Shown: positions 28,269 through 37,700 of the stretch, one piece after another
Layout: each line of letters opens with the position of its first letter
Numbering within the stretch: the stretch's first letter is position 1
NCBI RefSeq assembly: GCF_018256155.1
Contig: NZ_JAERLY010000007.1
Span: forward strand, 1-64,000
Reading direction: 5' to 3'
Length of the DNA stretch: 64,000 bases
From: Gluconobacter sp. Dm-62
GTDB taxonomy: Bacteria > Pseudomonadota > Alphaproteobacteria > Acetobacterales > Acetobacteraceae
The notes under the pieces: model-generated
Databases searched by the model: none
The model's input: only the letters and a program-made list of their open reading frames with translations
Told to the model about the DNA's origin: nothing
Made by a program: the position numbers and the translations under genes

Positions 28269-29296
28269 CACAGACCAGCGCACGTTTCCCTGCCATGCTC
28301 GCCAATCTCAACACGCTACTGTCGCGCTATGGCGAGAGCATGATGTGGCTCGCCCGCTACATGGAGCGGATCGAGAACCTCGCCCGCCTTCTGGAAGTCA
28401 CGGAGGCCTTCGTCCGCAATCCCGATGGCAGCCCGGGCTGGGATTCCATTCTTGAGATCAATTCGGACGAAGACCGCTACGCCCTTCTCTATCCCCTTCC
28501 CGCAACGGAAGAGAACATCCTCGCGTTCTACATTACCGAGAGCACGAACCCGACCTCCATCCGTGCCATGGCCCATATGGCGCGCGAAAATGCCCGCTCG
28601 GCCCGGCCACTGATTTCTACCGAAATGTGGATGCAGCTTAACGTGTTCACCCAGAGCATGATGGAGCTGTCCACGCCCGACATCCGCCGCAATGGGCTGT
28701 CAGGATTGTGTAACCGCCTCAAACAGGACTGCCAGACCCATTTTGGCGTCACCGAGGGAACGCTGTACCGCGATCAGGCCTGGCTGTTCTATCTCCTGGG
28801 AAAATATCTGGAGCGGTCCGATCAGATCACCCGCCTGATCGACATCCGCTACCATACGCTGCTGCCCGGCGGCGAAACCTTCGGCTCTCAGATGGACCTG
28901 ACCCAGTGGGGATCCGTCCTGCGCTCGGCCGCCGCCTATCACGCTTTCCGCCGCCTTCAGCCCGTTACGACGACGCCAGCCAATGTCGTAGGATTCCTGC
29001 TGAAAAATGAAGGCTTTCCGCGTTCGCTGATGCTCAACCTGCGGCAGGTGGACAGCATACTGAACGCTCTGTCCACCCATTACAATCTACGCCACCAGTG
29101 TGGGCCGCTTCAGGAACGCATCATCAATCTGCGCGCCACTCTGGAAGATCAGACCGCCGAAGAAATCATTTCGCGCGGGCTGCATGAATACATGACGTAT
29201 ATCCAGGACGAGCTTGCAGCATTACAGGCGGAAGTCTCCGCAGCGTTCTGGCCTGCCACCCCGATGACACCGCAGGAGACTGTCAGCCCGGCATAA
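28265..29296 (+). CDS. Alpha-E domain protein
   Basis: 343 residues, almost fully alpha-helical. The family signature SMMWLARYMERIENLARLL (residues 24-42) is present, with the further YLERSDQITRLID segment near residue 180. Alpha-E proteins are nearly always encoded with the permuted ATP-grasp and transglutaminase genes; their biochemical role is unknown. The ATG shares bases with the ATP-grasp stop. An open frame extends upstream to 28094 but lies entirely inside the ATP-grasp gene. Confidence 0.92.
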   Translation: MTQTSARFPAMLANLNTLLSRYGESMMWLARYMERIENLARLLEVTEAFVRNPDGSPGWDSILEINSDEDRYALLYPLPATEENILAFYITESTNPTSIRAMAHMARENARSARPLISTEMWMQLNVFTQSMMELSTPDIRRNGLSGLCNRLKQDCQTHFGVTEGTLYRDQAWLFYLLGKYLERSDQITRLIDIRYHTLLPGGETFGSQMDLTQWGSVLRSAAAYHAFRRLQPVTTTPANVVGFLLKNEGFPRSLMLNLRQVDSILNALSTHYNLRHQCGPLQERIINLRATLEDQTAEEIISRGLHEYMTYIQDELAALQAEVSAAFWPATPMTPQETVSPA

Positions 29297-30101
29297 GGGG
29301 TGGGTCCGGACGCGACACGGGAGCGATCTTCAGCGATACCCCTGCGTCCCGCAGCTGCTCGGCACAGACGGGATCGATCCCGTCATCCGTTACAACCACG
29401 TCAAACTCTGAGAGAGTCGACAGGCGGTTCATGGCGGAAATTCCAAACTTCCGGCTGTCCGCCAGCAGTACCCGGCAATCCGCAACCGCCAGTAGCGCTC
29501 GCTTGGCGCGAATGATTTCTTCCACCTGATGATAGGCGGTCAGATCATGAATAGCCGCGGCCGAGACGAATGCCAGATCGATCCGCATGGACATCACACT
29601 CTCCTCGCAGATCATGCCCGCAAAAGCCTCAAACGTCGGGGTATAATGTCCTCCCAGACCAATCAGAGTAACCGTTTCGCTGGGCCCAAGCCGCGTGGCG
29701 AGGCCGAGACTGTTGGTCACAACCGTCAGCGGTGAAATTGCGGAGAGACTTTCTGCCATGGCGCGTACGGTTGTTGAATCGTCAAGTGCCACCGTATCGC
29801 CAGGACTGACCATGAAGGCCGCAAGCCTCGCGATTGCGCGCTTTTCCGCAACTGCCTGCCGCGTGCGGTACATCACGCTCCCTGGGGCGCTCACGCTCGG
29901 AAGGGCTGTGATGTTTGTTCCGATCCGGCGGATCAGTCCCTGCGCGGAAAGCGCGAGCAGATCCCGGTTGATCGAAGCCCGGCTCAGTGAAAACCGCTTC
30001 AGCAGGTCCGAGACCGGCACAGCGCCCTGCTCCGTGACATAATCCAGAATTCCGCGCCGGCGGCCAGACAGCGCCTGCCCTTCCACGAGCACAGCATTCA
30101 T
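29283..30101 (-). CDS. DeoR/GlpR-family transcriptional regulator
   Basis: 272 residues. An N-terminal winged HTH (RRGILDYVTEQGAVPVSDLL, SRASINRDLLAL) is followed by the DeoR C-terminal sugar-phosphate sensor domain, with DDSTTVRAMAE and the IGLGGHY strand (about residue 150). It probably responds to a phosphorylated sugar. Its ATG overlaps the stop of the isomerase gene by one base (TGATG), so the two are translated together. Its end overlaps the convergent alpha-E gene end by 14 bases. The target is likely its own operon; a TTTAGCGCTAAA palindrome lies upstream of the isomerase. Confidence 0.88.
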   Translation of the reverse strand: MNAVLVEGQALSGRRRGILDYVTEQGAVPVSDLLKRFSLSRASINRDLLALSAQGLIRRIGTNITALPSVSAPGSVMYRTRQAVAEKRAIARLAAFMVSPGDTVALDDSTTVRAMAESLSAISPLTVVTNSLGLATRLGPSETVTLIGLGGHYTPTFEAFAGMICEESVMSMRIDLAFVSAAAIHDLTAYHQVEEIIRAKRALLAVADCRVLLADSRKFGISAMNRLSTLSEFDVVVTDDGIDPVCAEQLRDAGVSLKIAPVSRPDPPLMPG

Positions 30102-30889
30102 CAGGCATGCACCTCCGACGACACCAGCGCGCTCACACTGTCGACCAACGACATGAAATCTGCCGGGTCCCAGCCTGCGCGTCCGATCAGCACGCCGTCC
30201 ACATCCGGCAGTGCGACATATTCACAGATATTGGCTTTCGAAACGCTGCCGCCATAAAGTAGCGGTATGCGAACAGCGCTGTTGCGCCCTGCAATATCCT
30301 CCACCACGTCGCGCAGTTGCGTATGGATTTTGGACACGAAAGCTGTTTCGGCCGGACGCCCAGCCGAACCAATGGCCCAGACGGGCTCATAGGCGATCAG
30401 CACCCGAGCGAGCTCCTCCTGCGAAACGCCGTGCAGCGCGATTTTCATCTGCCGTGCGAGTGTTTCCTGCGATACGCCAAATTCATACTCATTCAGCGTG
30501 TCGCCAATGCAGAGCAACGGCGTCAGGCTATGTCGGAGTGCAGCCCTCAGTTTGAGGTTCACCGTCCAGTCCGTCTCGCCAAAATGCTGCCGGCGTTCCG
30601 AATGTCCGAGCACCACCATGGACGCACCGCATTCGGTGATCATCGACGCTGAAATTTCGCCAGTCCAGGCGCCGCTGTCTTCCCAGAACATGTTCTGCGC
30701 GCCCACGATCATGGGGCTGTCCTGAAGAACCGAACTGACATCCCGCAGTGACGTGCAGGGAGGTGCCACAAAGGTTCGGATGCCTTTGGGAGGACGGAAA
30801 GAAGAAAGAGCCCGCGCCGCCGATATGGCTTCGGCTGGCCCCCGGTTCATTTTCCAGTTTGTCCCGATCCAGATGTTCTTCTGACCCAT
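30101..30889 (-). CDS. Triosephosphate isomerase-family protein
   Basis: 262 residues from the ATG at 30889, which has GGAGGG five bases upstream; longer frames up to 31009 lack a good site. All TIM catalytic parts are present: TNWKMN (Lys), VLGHSERR (His) and AYEPVWAIG (Glu), then the phosphate loop GGSVSKAN. The phosphate-binding loop 6 is slightly changed (AIGSAGRPAE). It either serves as triosephosphate isomerase (TpiA) or is a paralogue acting on tetrulose phosphates, as in erythritol/erythrulose pathways. Coupling to a DeoR regulator rather than to glycolytic genes favours the specialised role, but this is inference. Confidence 0.85.
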   Translation of the reverse strand: MGQKNIWIGTNWKMNRGPAEAISAARALSSFRPPKGIRTFVAPPCTSLRDVSSVLQDSPMIVGAQNMFWEDSGAWTGEISASMITECGASMVVLGHSERRQHFGETDWTVNLKLRAALRHSLTPLLCIGDTLNEYEFGVSQETLARQMKIALHGVSQEELARVLIAYEPVWAIGSAGRPAETAFVSKIHTQLRDVVEDIAGRNSAVRIPLLYGGSVSKANICEYVALPDVDGVLIGRAGWDPADFMSLVDSVSALVSSEVHA

Positions 30890-30967
30890 GATGACCCTCC
30901 CGGACGCATTGCCGACTGGCTGAATGCTCATGTCGATTCTCCCGGATGAAGCCATATCAGGAGTTTC

Positions 30968-30979
30968 TTTAGCGCTAAA
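30968..30979. promoter_or_regulatory. Perfect palindrome upstream of the isomerase-deoR operon
   Basis: TTTAGCGCTAAA lies about 80 bases before the isomerase start, in an AT-rich stretch between divergent genes. It is a candidate operator for the DeoR regulator. Confidence 0.35.
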
Positions 30980-31205
30980 CAGTAACAGATAAAATGTCAT
31001 GCGTCTCATGAATAACGATACAACCTGCCTGACGGGACATTTCAGCTTCCTGAACCTGACTGCTCGCGAGATGCTGCCATGTTGCCAACCCAGCCTCAGG
31101 CGCTCATTATAGATGACAGACTATTGCAGGTCCTGACGCGGCTGATCCTCAAAGGTTCTGGCCATCCGGTGTGTGCAGACCTGCTTCTGGCAACGGAGCA
31201 CTCAC

Positions 31206-31685
31206 ATGACCCGCGAAACAGCCGCAACAGCCTTTCTGGCAGCGAAGAACATTCCCTTCAGCGTCCATGATTACGAATACGCCCCCAATGGCGGCCTGAT
31301 CGGGATGCAGGCGGCCGAGGCCATCGGCGTGGCGCCCGAGGATGTTCTCAAAACGCTGGTGGTCGAAGTGGACAAGAAGCAGCCGGTCTGTGTGGTGGCC
31401 CCTGCCCATCAGCGGATGAATTTGAAGAAGGTTGCGGCGCTGTTCGACGGGCGCAATGCGCGGATGATGAACCCCGAGAAGGCGCAGGAGCTGACAGGCT
31501 TCCAGTCCGGCGGGACCAGCCCGTTCGGTTCAAAAACGCCGATCCCGGTCGTGATTTCGCAGGACGCCATGCCGCGCGAGCAGGTTTATATCAATGCGGG
31601 AGGTCAGGGTTTCGTGGTGCGAATCACGCCTGCGGACGCCCAGCGCGCCACGGATGCCAAAGTGGCCGATATCGCCGCGGACTGA
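31206..31685 (+). CDS. ybaK: Cys-tRNA(Pro)/Cys-tRNA(Cys) deacylase YbaK
   Basis: 159 residues from the ATG at 31206, which has CGGAG seven bases upstream. YbaK removes mischarged Cys from tRNA(Pro). Family marks are the start SVHDYEYAPN, DVLKTLVVEVD with the catalytic Lys, the central PAHQRMNLKKVAAL block, and GGTSPFGSKTPIPVVI. The C-terminus (INAGGQGFVVRITPAD) is complete. The next gene starts five bases after the stop, so the two form an operon. Confidence 0.92.
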   Translation: MTRETAATAFLAAKNIPFSVHDYEYAPNGGLIGMQAAEAIGVAPEDVLKTLVVEVDKKQPVCVVAPAHQRMNLKKVAALFDGRNARMMNPEKAQELTGFQSGGTSPFGSKTPIPVVISQDAMPREQVYINAGGQGFVVRITPADAQRATDAKVADIAAD

Positions 31686-31690
31686 GCCGC

Positions 31691-32902
31691 GTGACCGCTT
31701 CTCCCATGGCGCTGGATAACGCTGCGACGCACAAGCTCTCCCCCGAGCTGGCGCTGTCGGGGCCACAAACGGAATTGCTGGATCGGGTGGTGTCGTTCTG
31801 CGAGCGGCATCAGTCGGATGACAGCGCGATTTTCGTCATCGAGGGTGCGGCGGGCACAGGGAAGAGCGTTGTCCTGAACGCGATCTTCAATACGCTCCAG
31901 ACCCGGGCGCGGAGTGGCGCAGCGGATGATCCGCTGAAGGGCCTGCGGAACATGGTGATCGTCAACCATCCGGAGATGCTCAAGCTCTACCGCAATATCG
32001 CGGCCACCATACCCAATCTGCGCAAGAGCGATTACGAACGCCCGACGACATTCATCAACAAATCCGCCAAAACCGGGAAGCGCGCGGATATCGTTCTGGT
32101 GGACGAAGCGCATCTGCTGCTGACGCGGCCGGACCGTTACAACCATTTCGCGCAGCAGAACCATCTGGAAGAAATCCTACGCTGGGCGCGGATCGTGGTG
32201 GTGGTGTTCGATCCGTTACAGGTCCTGAAGTTCAAGAGCCACTGGTCGGCGGATCTTCTGGAACGCTTCCGCAAAGGGCGCCCCTCGAAAGAGTTTCATC
32301 TCGACACGCAGTTCCGGGTTTCGGCCAGTCCGGCCATGTGTTCGTGGATTGATGCGCTGGGACAGGGCGAAATCCTGCCGCGTCCGAAAGATCCGTCTTT
32401 TGATCTGCGGATCTATGACGACTGTGCGAAGCTCTATGCGGATCTGTGCGCGTGCAATGCAAAATACGGGCTGTGCCGCCTGCTTTCGACCTATGATTAT
32501 CCCTACACGCTCAATGGTGAGGATCATTTCATCACCGAAGGCGATTTCCGCCTGCGCTGGGACCGCTCTCTGCCAACCGAAAAATTGCCCTGGGCCGAGC
32601 GACCGGATACGATCGACGAGGTAGGGTCCGTTTATACGATCCAGGGGTTCGATCTGAATTATGCGGGCGTGATCCTGGGGCCGTCGCTGTTTTATGACGT
32701 GAAACACGACCGGATCGGGGTACGGCCGGAGCGTTATGAGGACAGCGCCGCGTTTCAGGGCCGCGACGGGATTGCGGCACCGGAAGAAGCGAAGGCGCGC
32801 GTCATTCTCAATGCCCTGAACGTCATCCTCACGCGCGGCATCCACGGGCTGTTCCTGTATGCCCATGATCCCGCCCTGCGGGAGAGGCTGCTGCGAACCT
32901 GA
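31691..32902 (+). CDS. DUF2075 P-loop ATPase / SF1-like helicase
   Basis: 403 residues from a GTG start; an ATG at 31706 is an alternative. Walker A is EGAAGTGKS (residues about 52-60) and Walker B is VLVDEAHLL (about 138). FDPLQ and TQFRVS match helicase motifs III and IV, and YTIQGFDLNYAGVIL with NVILTRGIHGLFLY matches motifs V and VI. DUF2075 proteins are putative nucleic-acid helicases found alone or in defence-related operons. Here it follows ybaK by five bases; the link between the two functions is unclear. Confidence 0.85.
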   Translation: MTASPMALDNAATHKLSPELALSGPQTELLDRVVSFCERHQSDDSAIFVIEGAAGTGKSVVLNAIFNTLQTRARSGAADDPLKGLRNMVIVNHPEMLKLYRNIAATIPNLRKSDYERPTTFINKSAKTGKRADIVLVDEAHLLLTRPDRYNHFAQQNHLEEILRWARIVVVVFDPLQVLKFKSHWSADLLERFRKGRPSKEFHLDTQFRVSASPAMCSWIDALGQGEILPRPKDPSFDLRIYDDCAKLYADLCACNAKYGLCRLLSTYDYPYTLNGEDHFITEGDFRLRWDRSLPTEKLPWAERPDTIDEVGSVYTIQGFDLNYAGVILGPSLFYDVKHDRIGVRPERYEDSAAFQGRDGIAAPEEAKARVILNALNVILTRGIHGLFLYAHDPALRERLLRT

Positions 32903-32976
32903 TCTCTCCACTCGCGTTTGCGTGAGTTGTCATCGTGCGGCCGCTCTGGTCCTGTGCGGCAAAGGAGATTTCAACC

Positions 32977-34101
32977 ATGTCCCGTCAGACACTTCTGGCT
33001 CTTACGTTCAGTGCCGGTCTTGCAGCCCTGAGCGCCGCCTCCCCCGCCCTCGCGGCCCAGACCGTGGATAAAGGCACGCTTCCATCAGGCAATGTGCAGA
33101 TCATCGGGCGGTTTTCCAATGCCCAGCCGTCCGGCATTGCCGTGTTGCCCGATGGCCGTCTGGTGCTTGGCTTTCCGCGCAGTGCGCATGAACATTCCGG
33201 GCCGCGTCTGGCGCTCTATGCGAACGGAAAGCTGACGCCCTTCCCCGATGCGGCCACGCAGGAGCAGTTTGTCTCCCCGCTTGGCATGACGGTGGATGCG
33301 AAGGGGCAGCTCTGGGTTCTGGATGAAGGGATGGTTGCGGGCACGGGGACTGTTGCGGGTGCGCAGAAGCTGTTCCGGATCGATCCGGCAAGCGGAAAGA
33401 TCGCGCAGGTCATTCCGCTGGGCGCACCTGCCCTGCTGCCGGACAGTCACGTCAATGACGTGCGGATCGATCTGACGCATGGTGTGGCGGGAACCGCGTT
33501 TATTACCGATACGTCCACCGATGTGCATCCGGCGCTGGTCGTCGTGGATCTGGCGACGGGCCATCAGCGGCGTATTCTGGCCGATACGGTGTCCGTGATG
33601 CCGGTGCAGGGGTTTGTGGCCGTCATGGATGGTGTGGCGGGGCGTTATGATCCGAACCATGCCGTGGTGCCGCAGGGTGGTGTGAACGGTATTGCCATCA
33701 GTGCCGACCAGCAGACACTTTACTGGCAGCCACAGACCAGCCGCCGCCTTTATTCCGCGCCGACCGCAGTCCTGTCCGATCCGAAAACCAGCGAAGCCGA
33801 TCTCGAACGGGCCGTGAAAGATGAAGGCGAAACCGGCATGGGCGACGGGATGGCAACCGGGCCGGATGGTTCGATTTACATCACCGATGACGAACGCCAC
33901 GCCATCCTGCGCCACAAGCCGGACGGCGATATTTCGGTTGTTGCACATGATCCGCGCCTGACGGAGCCCGATGGCCTGACCTACGCCAATGGCGCGCTGT
34001 ACGGCACGGTCGGACAGTGGGCACGGCTCCCAGCTTTCCATAACGGGAAGGACCTGGAGGTCATGCCATATATCGTCGTGAAGATCGCGCCTCTGGACTA
34101 A
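32977..34101 (+). CDS. Secreted major royal jelly/SMP-30-like beta-propeller protein
   Basis: 374 residues from the ATG at 32977, with AGGAG nine bases upstream. A Sec signal peptide is clear (MSRQTLLALTFSAGLAALSA, cleavage after ALA-A near residue 27). The mature part is a beta-propeller with PSGIAVLPDGRLVLGFPR, GQLWVLDEG, AFITDTS and GDGMATGPDGSIYITD, the pattern of the MRJP/yellow and gluconolactonase-like superfamily. It acts in the periplasm; ligands of bacterial members are unknown, though sugar lactones are a reasonable guess in this organism. Confidence 0.88.
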   Translation: MSRQTLLALTFSAGLAALSAASPALAAQTVDKGTLPSGNVQIIGRFSNAQPSGIAVLPDGRLVLGFPRSAHEHSGPRLALYANGKLTPFPDAATQEQFVSPLGMTVDAKGQLWVLDEGMVAGTGTVAGAQKLFRIDPASGKIAQVIPLGAPALLPDSHVNDVRIDLTHGVAGTAFITDTSTDVHPALVVVDLATGHQRRILADTVSVMPVQGFVAVMDGVAGRYDPNHAVVPQGGVNGIAISADQQTLYWQPQTSRRLYSAPTAVLSDPKTSEADLERAVKDEGETGMGDGMATGPDGSIYITDDERHAILRHKPDGDISVVAHDPRLTEPDGLTYANGALYGTVGQWARLPAFHNGKDLEVMPYIVVKIAPLD

Positions 34102-34123
34102 AAACTACGGAACGCCGGGGCGT

Positions 34124-34414
34124 TTACCAACCCTCCGGCGTCACGCCCATTCCGCCTGCACCCGTGCCCGTTACGGATCCCAGACCGGACTGCGGGCCAG
34201 CACCATAACTCCCCCGCCCACCAAAACCGGTTCCCACACTCACAGCTCCATGCACCTTGTGATTTGTGGAAACCGTGTCTTTCAGGTTCTCGGAACCATC
34301 TGTCGCAACCGGCTTCAACAGGGTTGCCCGGCTGTCGGCAGATGGCTGTGAATGCGGATGAGAACATCCCGCAAGCCCCGCCGCCAGCATTACCGCAAAA
34401 ATCCGATGTGCCAC
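34124..34414 (-). CDS. Small lipoprotein
   Basis: 96 residues from a GTG at 34414 preceded by GGGAGGG; an ATG at 34456 is an alternative start. The signal peptide ends in the lipobox LAGC (AVMLAAGLAGCSHPHSQ), so it should be lipid-anchored. The mature part is short and Gly/Ser/Thr-rich (TGFGGRGSYGAGPQSGLG) with no known domain. It converges with the propeller gene 22 bases away. Confidence 0.65.
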   Translation of the reverse strand: MAHRIFAVMLAAGLAGCSHPHSQPSADSRATLLKPVATDGSENLKDTVSTNHKVHGAVSVGTGFGGRGSYGAGPQSGLGSVTGTGAGGMGVTPEGW

Positions 34415-34737
34415 ACGCTTTCCCTCCCTGAGACAGGGTCCTGTCATAGCGAACATCGGTCATCGGCAAAGCAACGAAAAATGACGCATGACCGGGAGTC
34501 ATCCGGCCACTCATGCCTCTTTTTCGGCTCAATACAGACGCCTTAGCCAAAAAGATCGCATTCAAATCCGACATACCAAGTCATGATTTTGAAATACATC
34601 GTCACAAGGTGAATTTTATATGATTCATTGCGTATTTTAACCGAAACATATTGACTCTTTAGTTAACATTACCTCCGAATAGAGACTTATCGCCCAGTAT
34701 TGTTTTCCAAAAATTTCCACACTCAGGATAATTTGCA

Positions 34738-37700
34738 ATGGCGTCCAAGTTGCTTATCAATGAATTCATGTTTAATCCAAGTGCATCTGGCGATCCCGAT
34801 GAATTTATTGAAGTAAAAGGTGACTCCAGCACCGATTACAGCGCATGGTCCCTGATTGTTGTTGATGGCGACGGGAGCGTGGCTGGCAAGGTTGATAACG
34901 TCTTTACAGTTGGCACCACGAACAGCGATGGCTACTGGGTCACGCCGTTTCAGACGAACGTCCTGCAAAACGGCACGCAGACTGTCCTTCTGGTCAAGGA
35001 TTTCACGGGCAAGGTCGGGGATGATCTCGATACGGCCAATGGCGGGACGTTCACGTCGACCCCCTGGTCCGAGATTGGCGACACGATTGCGGTCTCTGAT
35101 GGGGGCAAGGGCGATCCGACCTATGCCGGTGCGCCCGTCCTGACCGGTTCGATCATCAGCGGCGCCTCGCGCATCCCCGACGGCACGGATACGGACAGCA
35201 CATCAGACTGGGTCGCGGATGACCCTTCCCTCTCCGGGATTACAGGCTATGGCACCACGGCCGCAGCCGGGACAGTTCTGGTCACGCCGGGGGCCGCGAA
35301 TGACGGCACGTCCTCTGGTGGTAGCACTGGAGGATCGGGCGGTTCGGATACGGGTGGTTCTGATAGCGGCGGAACGGGCACGGGCAGTGGGTCCGACACG
35401 GGTGGCACTGGCACTGGCACTGGCAGCGATACCACAACACCGCAAAACCTGACGGTCCAGCAGATCAACGGTACCGGATATTACAGTCCGTATGCCAATG
35501 CGTCCGTCATGACCACAGGTGTCGTAACGGCCGTGGACACGAATGGAAGCATCGGTTTCTGGATCCAGCAGACGAATGCTGACAAGAACACGGTCGGCAG
35601 TACAGGCATTTTCATCTACGCAGGCAAAACGGCGACGCTTCCGACAGTAGGCGAAACCGTGTCCGTCACGGGAACGGTGACGAATTATTCCGGCACGTCC
35701 TGGAGCAAGTCCCTCACTCTGCCGGAAATCAACCTCGTCTCCTACACCGACACCGGTGCGGCCTATGTGAACGTCATACCGGCGGTCGTGGGTCAGGGCG
35801 GGCTGACAGTGCCGGCGGCGTCCTATCTGGGCGACATGACGCAGGCGATCGACCTCAACAAGAGCACGGCCGCTCTCAGCCCGGACACCAATGCGCTCGA
35901 TTTCTACCGCAACCTGATCGGTCAGGTCATCACGCTCCATGATGCCGTGGCCGTTGGCGCCACGGCCTCGAACGCAACATGGGTCGTGCCTGATGACGGC
36001 AATGGCCTGCTGACACCGACGGGTGCGCTTCAGGAAACGGCCGACAGCGTCAACACGCAGCGGATCGAGCTTTATTACGACAGCGGCGTCACGCCGGGAT
36101 CTGCCATCAGCGCGGAAGTCGGAGACAAGCTGGGCGACATCACAGGTGTGCTGACCTACTACAACGGCATCTATGAACTGGTCCCGACCACACAGGTCAC
36201 CGTCCTGCATACCGAGACCCCGGCGCCGGTCACGTCCCTGCACAAGGACGACCAGAACCTGCTGGTCAGCGATTACAATATCGAGAATTTCAACGCGCTG
36301 GACCCGGCGAATGCGGACCGTCTGAAGCAGGTCGCGCAGATCATCGTCAACAATCTCGACAGCCCGGACGTGCTGGCCGTTCAGGAAATCCAGGACGACA
36401 GCGGCACAACCAATGACGGCACGGTCAGCGCGGAACAGAACCTTGCTGCCCTCGTCAAGGCCATCGCCGATGCGGGTGGGCCGACCTATTCCTGGGCACA
36501 GGTGGACCCAACCAACAACGCCTCGGGCGGTGTTTCGGGCGGCAACATCCGCAGCGTCTTTCTCTATAATCCCGAGCGCGTCAGCCTCGCGGCCCCCGTC
36601 ACAACCATTGGTGACGAGGAACTGGCCAGCGGCACTTTCAAGAATACCCGCCTGCCGCTGGTCGGCACGTTCGAGTTCAACGGCCAGACCGTTACGCTCG
36701 TCAATGTGCATCTGTCATCGCAGGCCGGCAGCAGCGAGCTTTATGGCGCAACACAGCCGCCCGTAAATCATGGCGGCACGACGGGGACGGTCAACAACCG
36801 TATCGCGCAGGCCCAGTACATCACGAACTACGTCAACGGTCTGACGTCCAGTGATCCGACCGCCAAGGTGGGCATCCTCGGGGACTTCAACGATACCGAA
36901 TGGAGCGACGCCCAGCAGGTCTATACAAATGCCGGCCTGACGGACATGAGCAGCACGGAAGACCCGTCCAACCGCTACACCTATATTTTTGAGGGCAATG
37001 CGGAATCGCTGGATCATACGATCGGCAGTTCGTCCTTCGCCAGCGCCGGGAAGTTCGAAACGATCCACGTCAACACCGGCTCACTGACTGGCGAGTCCGA
37101 TCACGATCCGTCCGTCACCCTTCTGGAAATGACGGATTACAGCGCGACGAATGGTGCTTCGCTGTCGAATGTCAGCCTGGCTTCGGGGCAGACCGCCGCG
37201 GTTCACAGCGGTAGCACGGCATCAGGAATTACGGTGGGCGATGGCAGCCGTCTGGCGCTGTATGCCGGCAGCGCGGCCAATGGCATCAGCGTTGCCAGCG
37301 GGGCGAAGATCGACCTGCCGGAACTGGCCTGGTCCAGGGATGCTACCACGACCCTGACGGATGCCTCGACGCTTCAGGTCACGAGCGGAAGCAACACTTA
37401 TACGATCAGTCTCAATGGCGCCTATGACGCCGATTTCTTCAGTCTGACCGCCGATGGGTCCGGTGGCACGATGCTGCTTGCCGAAGGGACACCCTGCTAC
37501 TGCCGGGGCACGCTGATCCTCACCGATCGTGGGGAAGTGCCGGTCGAGGCGCTGCGGATTGGCGACCTGATCCAGACCGCCACCAATGGTCTGCGCCCGA
37601 TCCGCTGGATCGGCCGTCGCAGTTATTCCGGCACCTTCGCCAATGGCAACCGCGACATCATGCCCGTCGTGTTCCGCAGCGGAGCGCTCGGGCACGGTCT

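Noticed and set aside
35305-35440. Repeat array resembling a CRISPR or VNTR
   Set aside because: The units are imperfect GGS/GTG codons inside a coding linker, with no spacer structure or adjacent cas genes.
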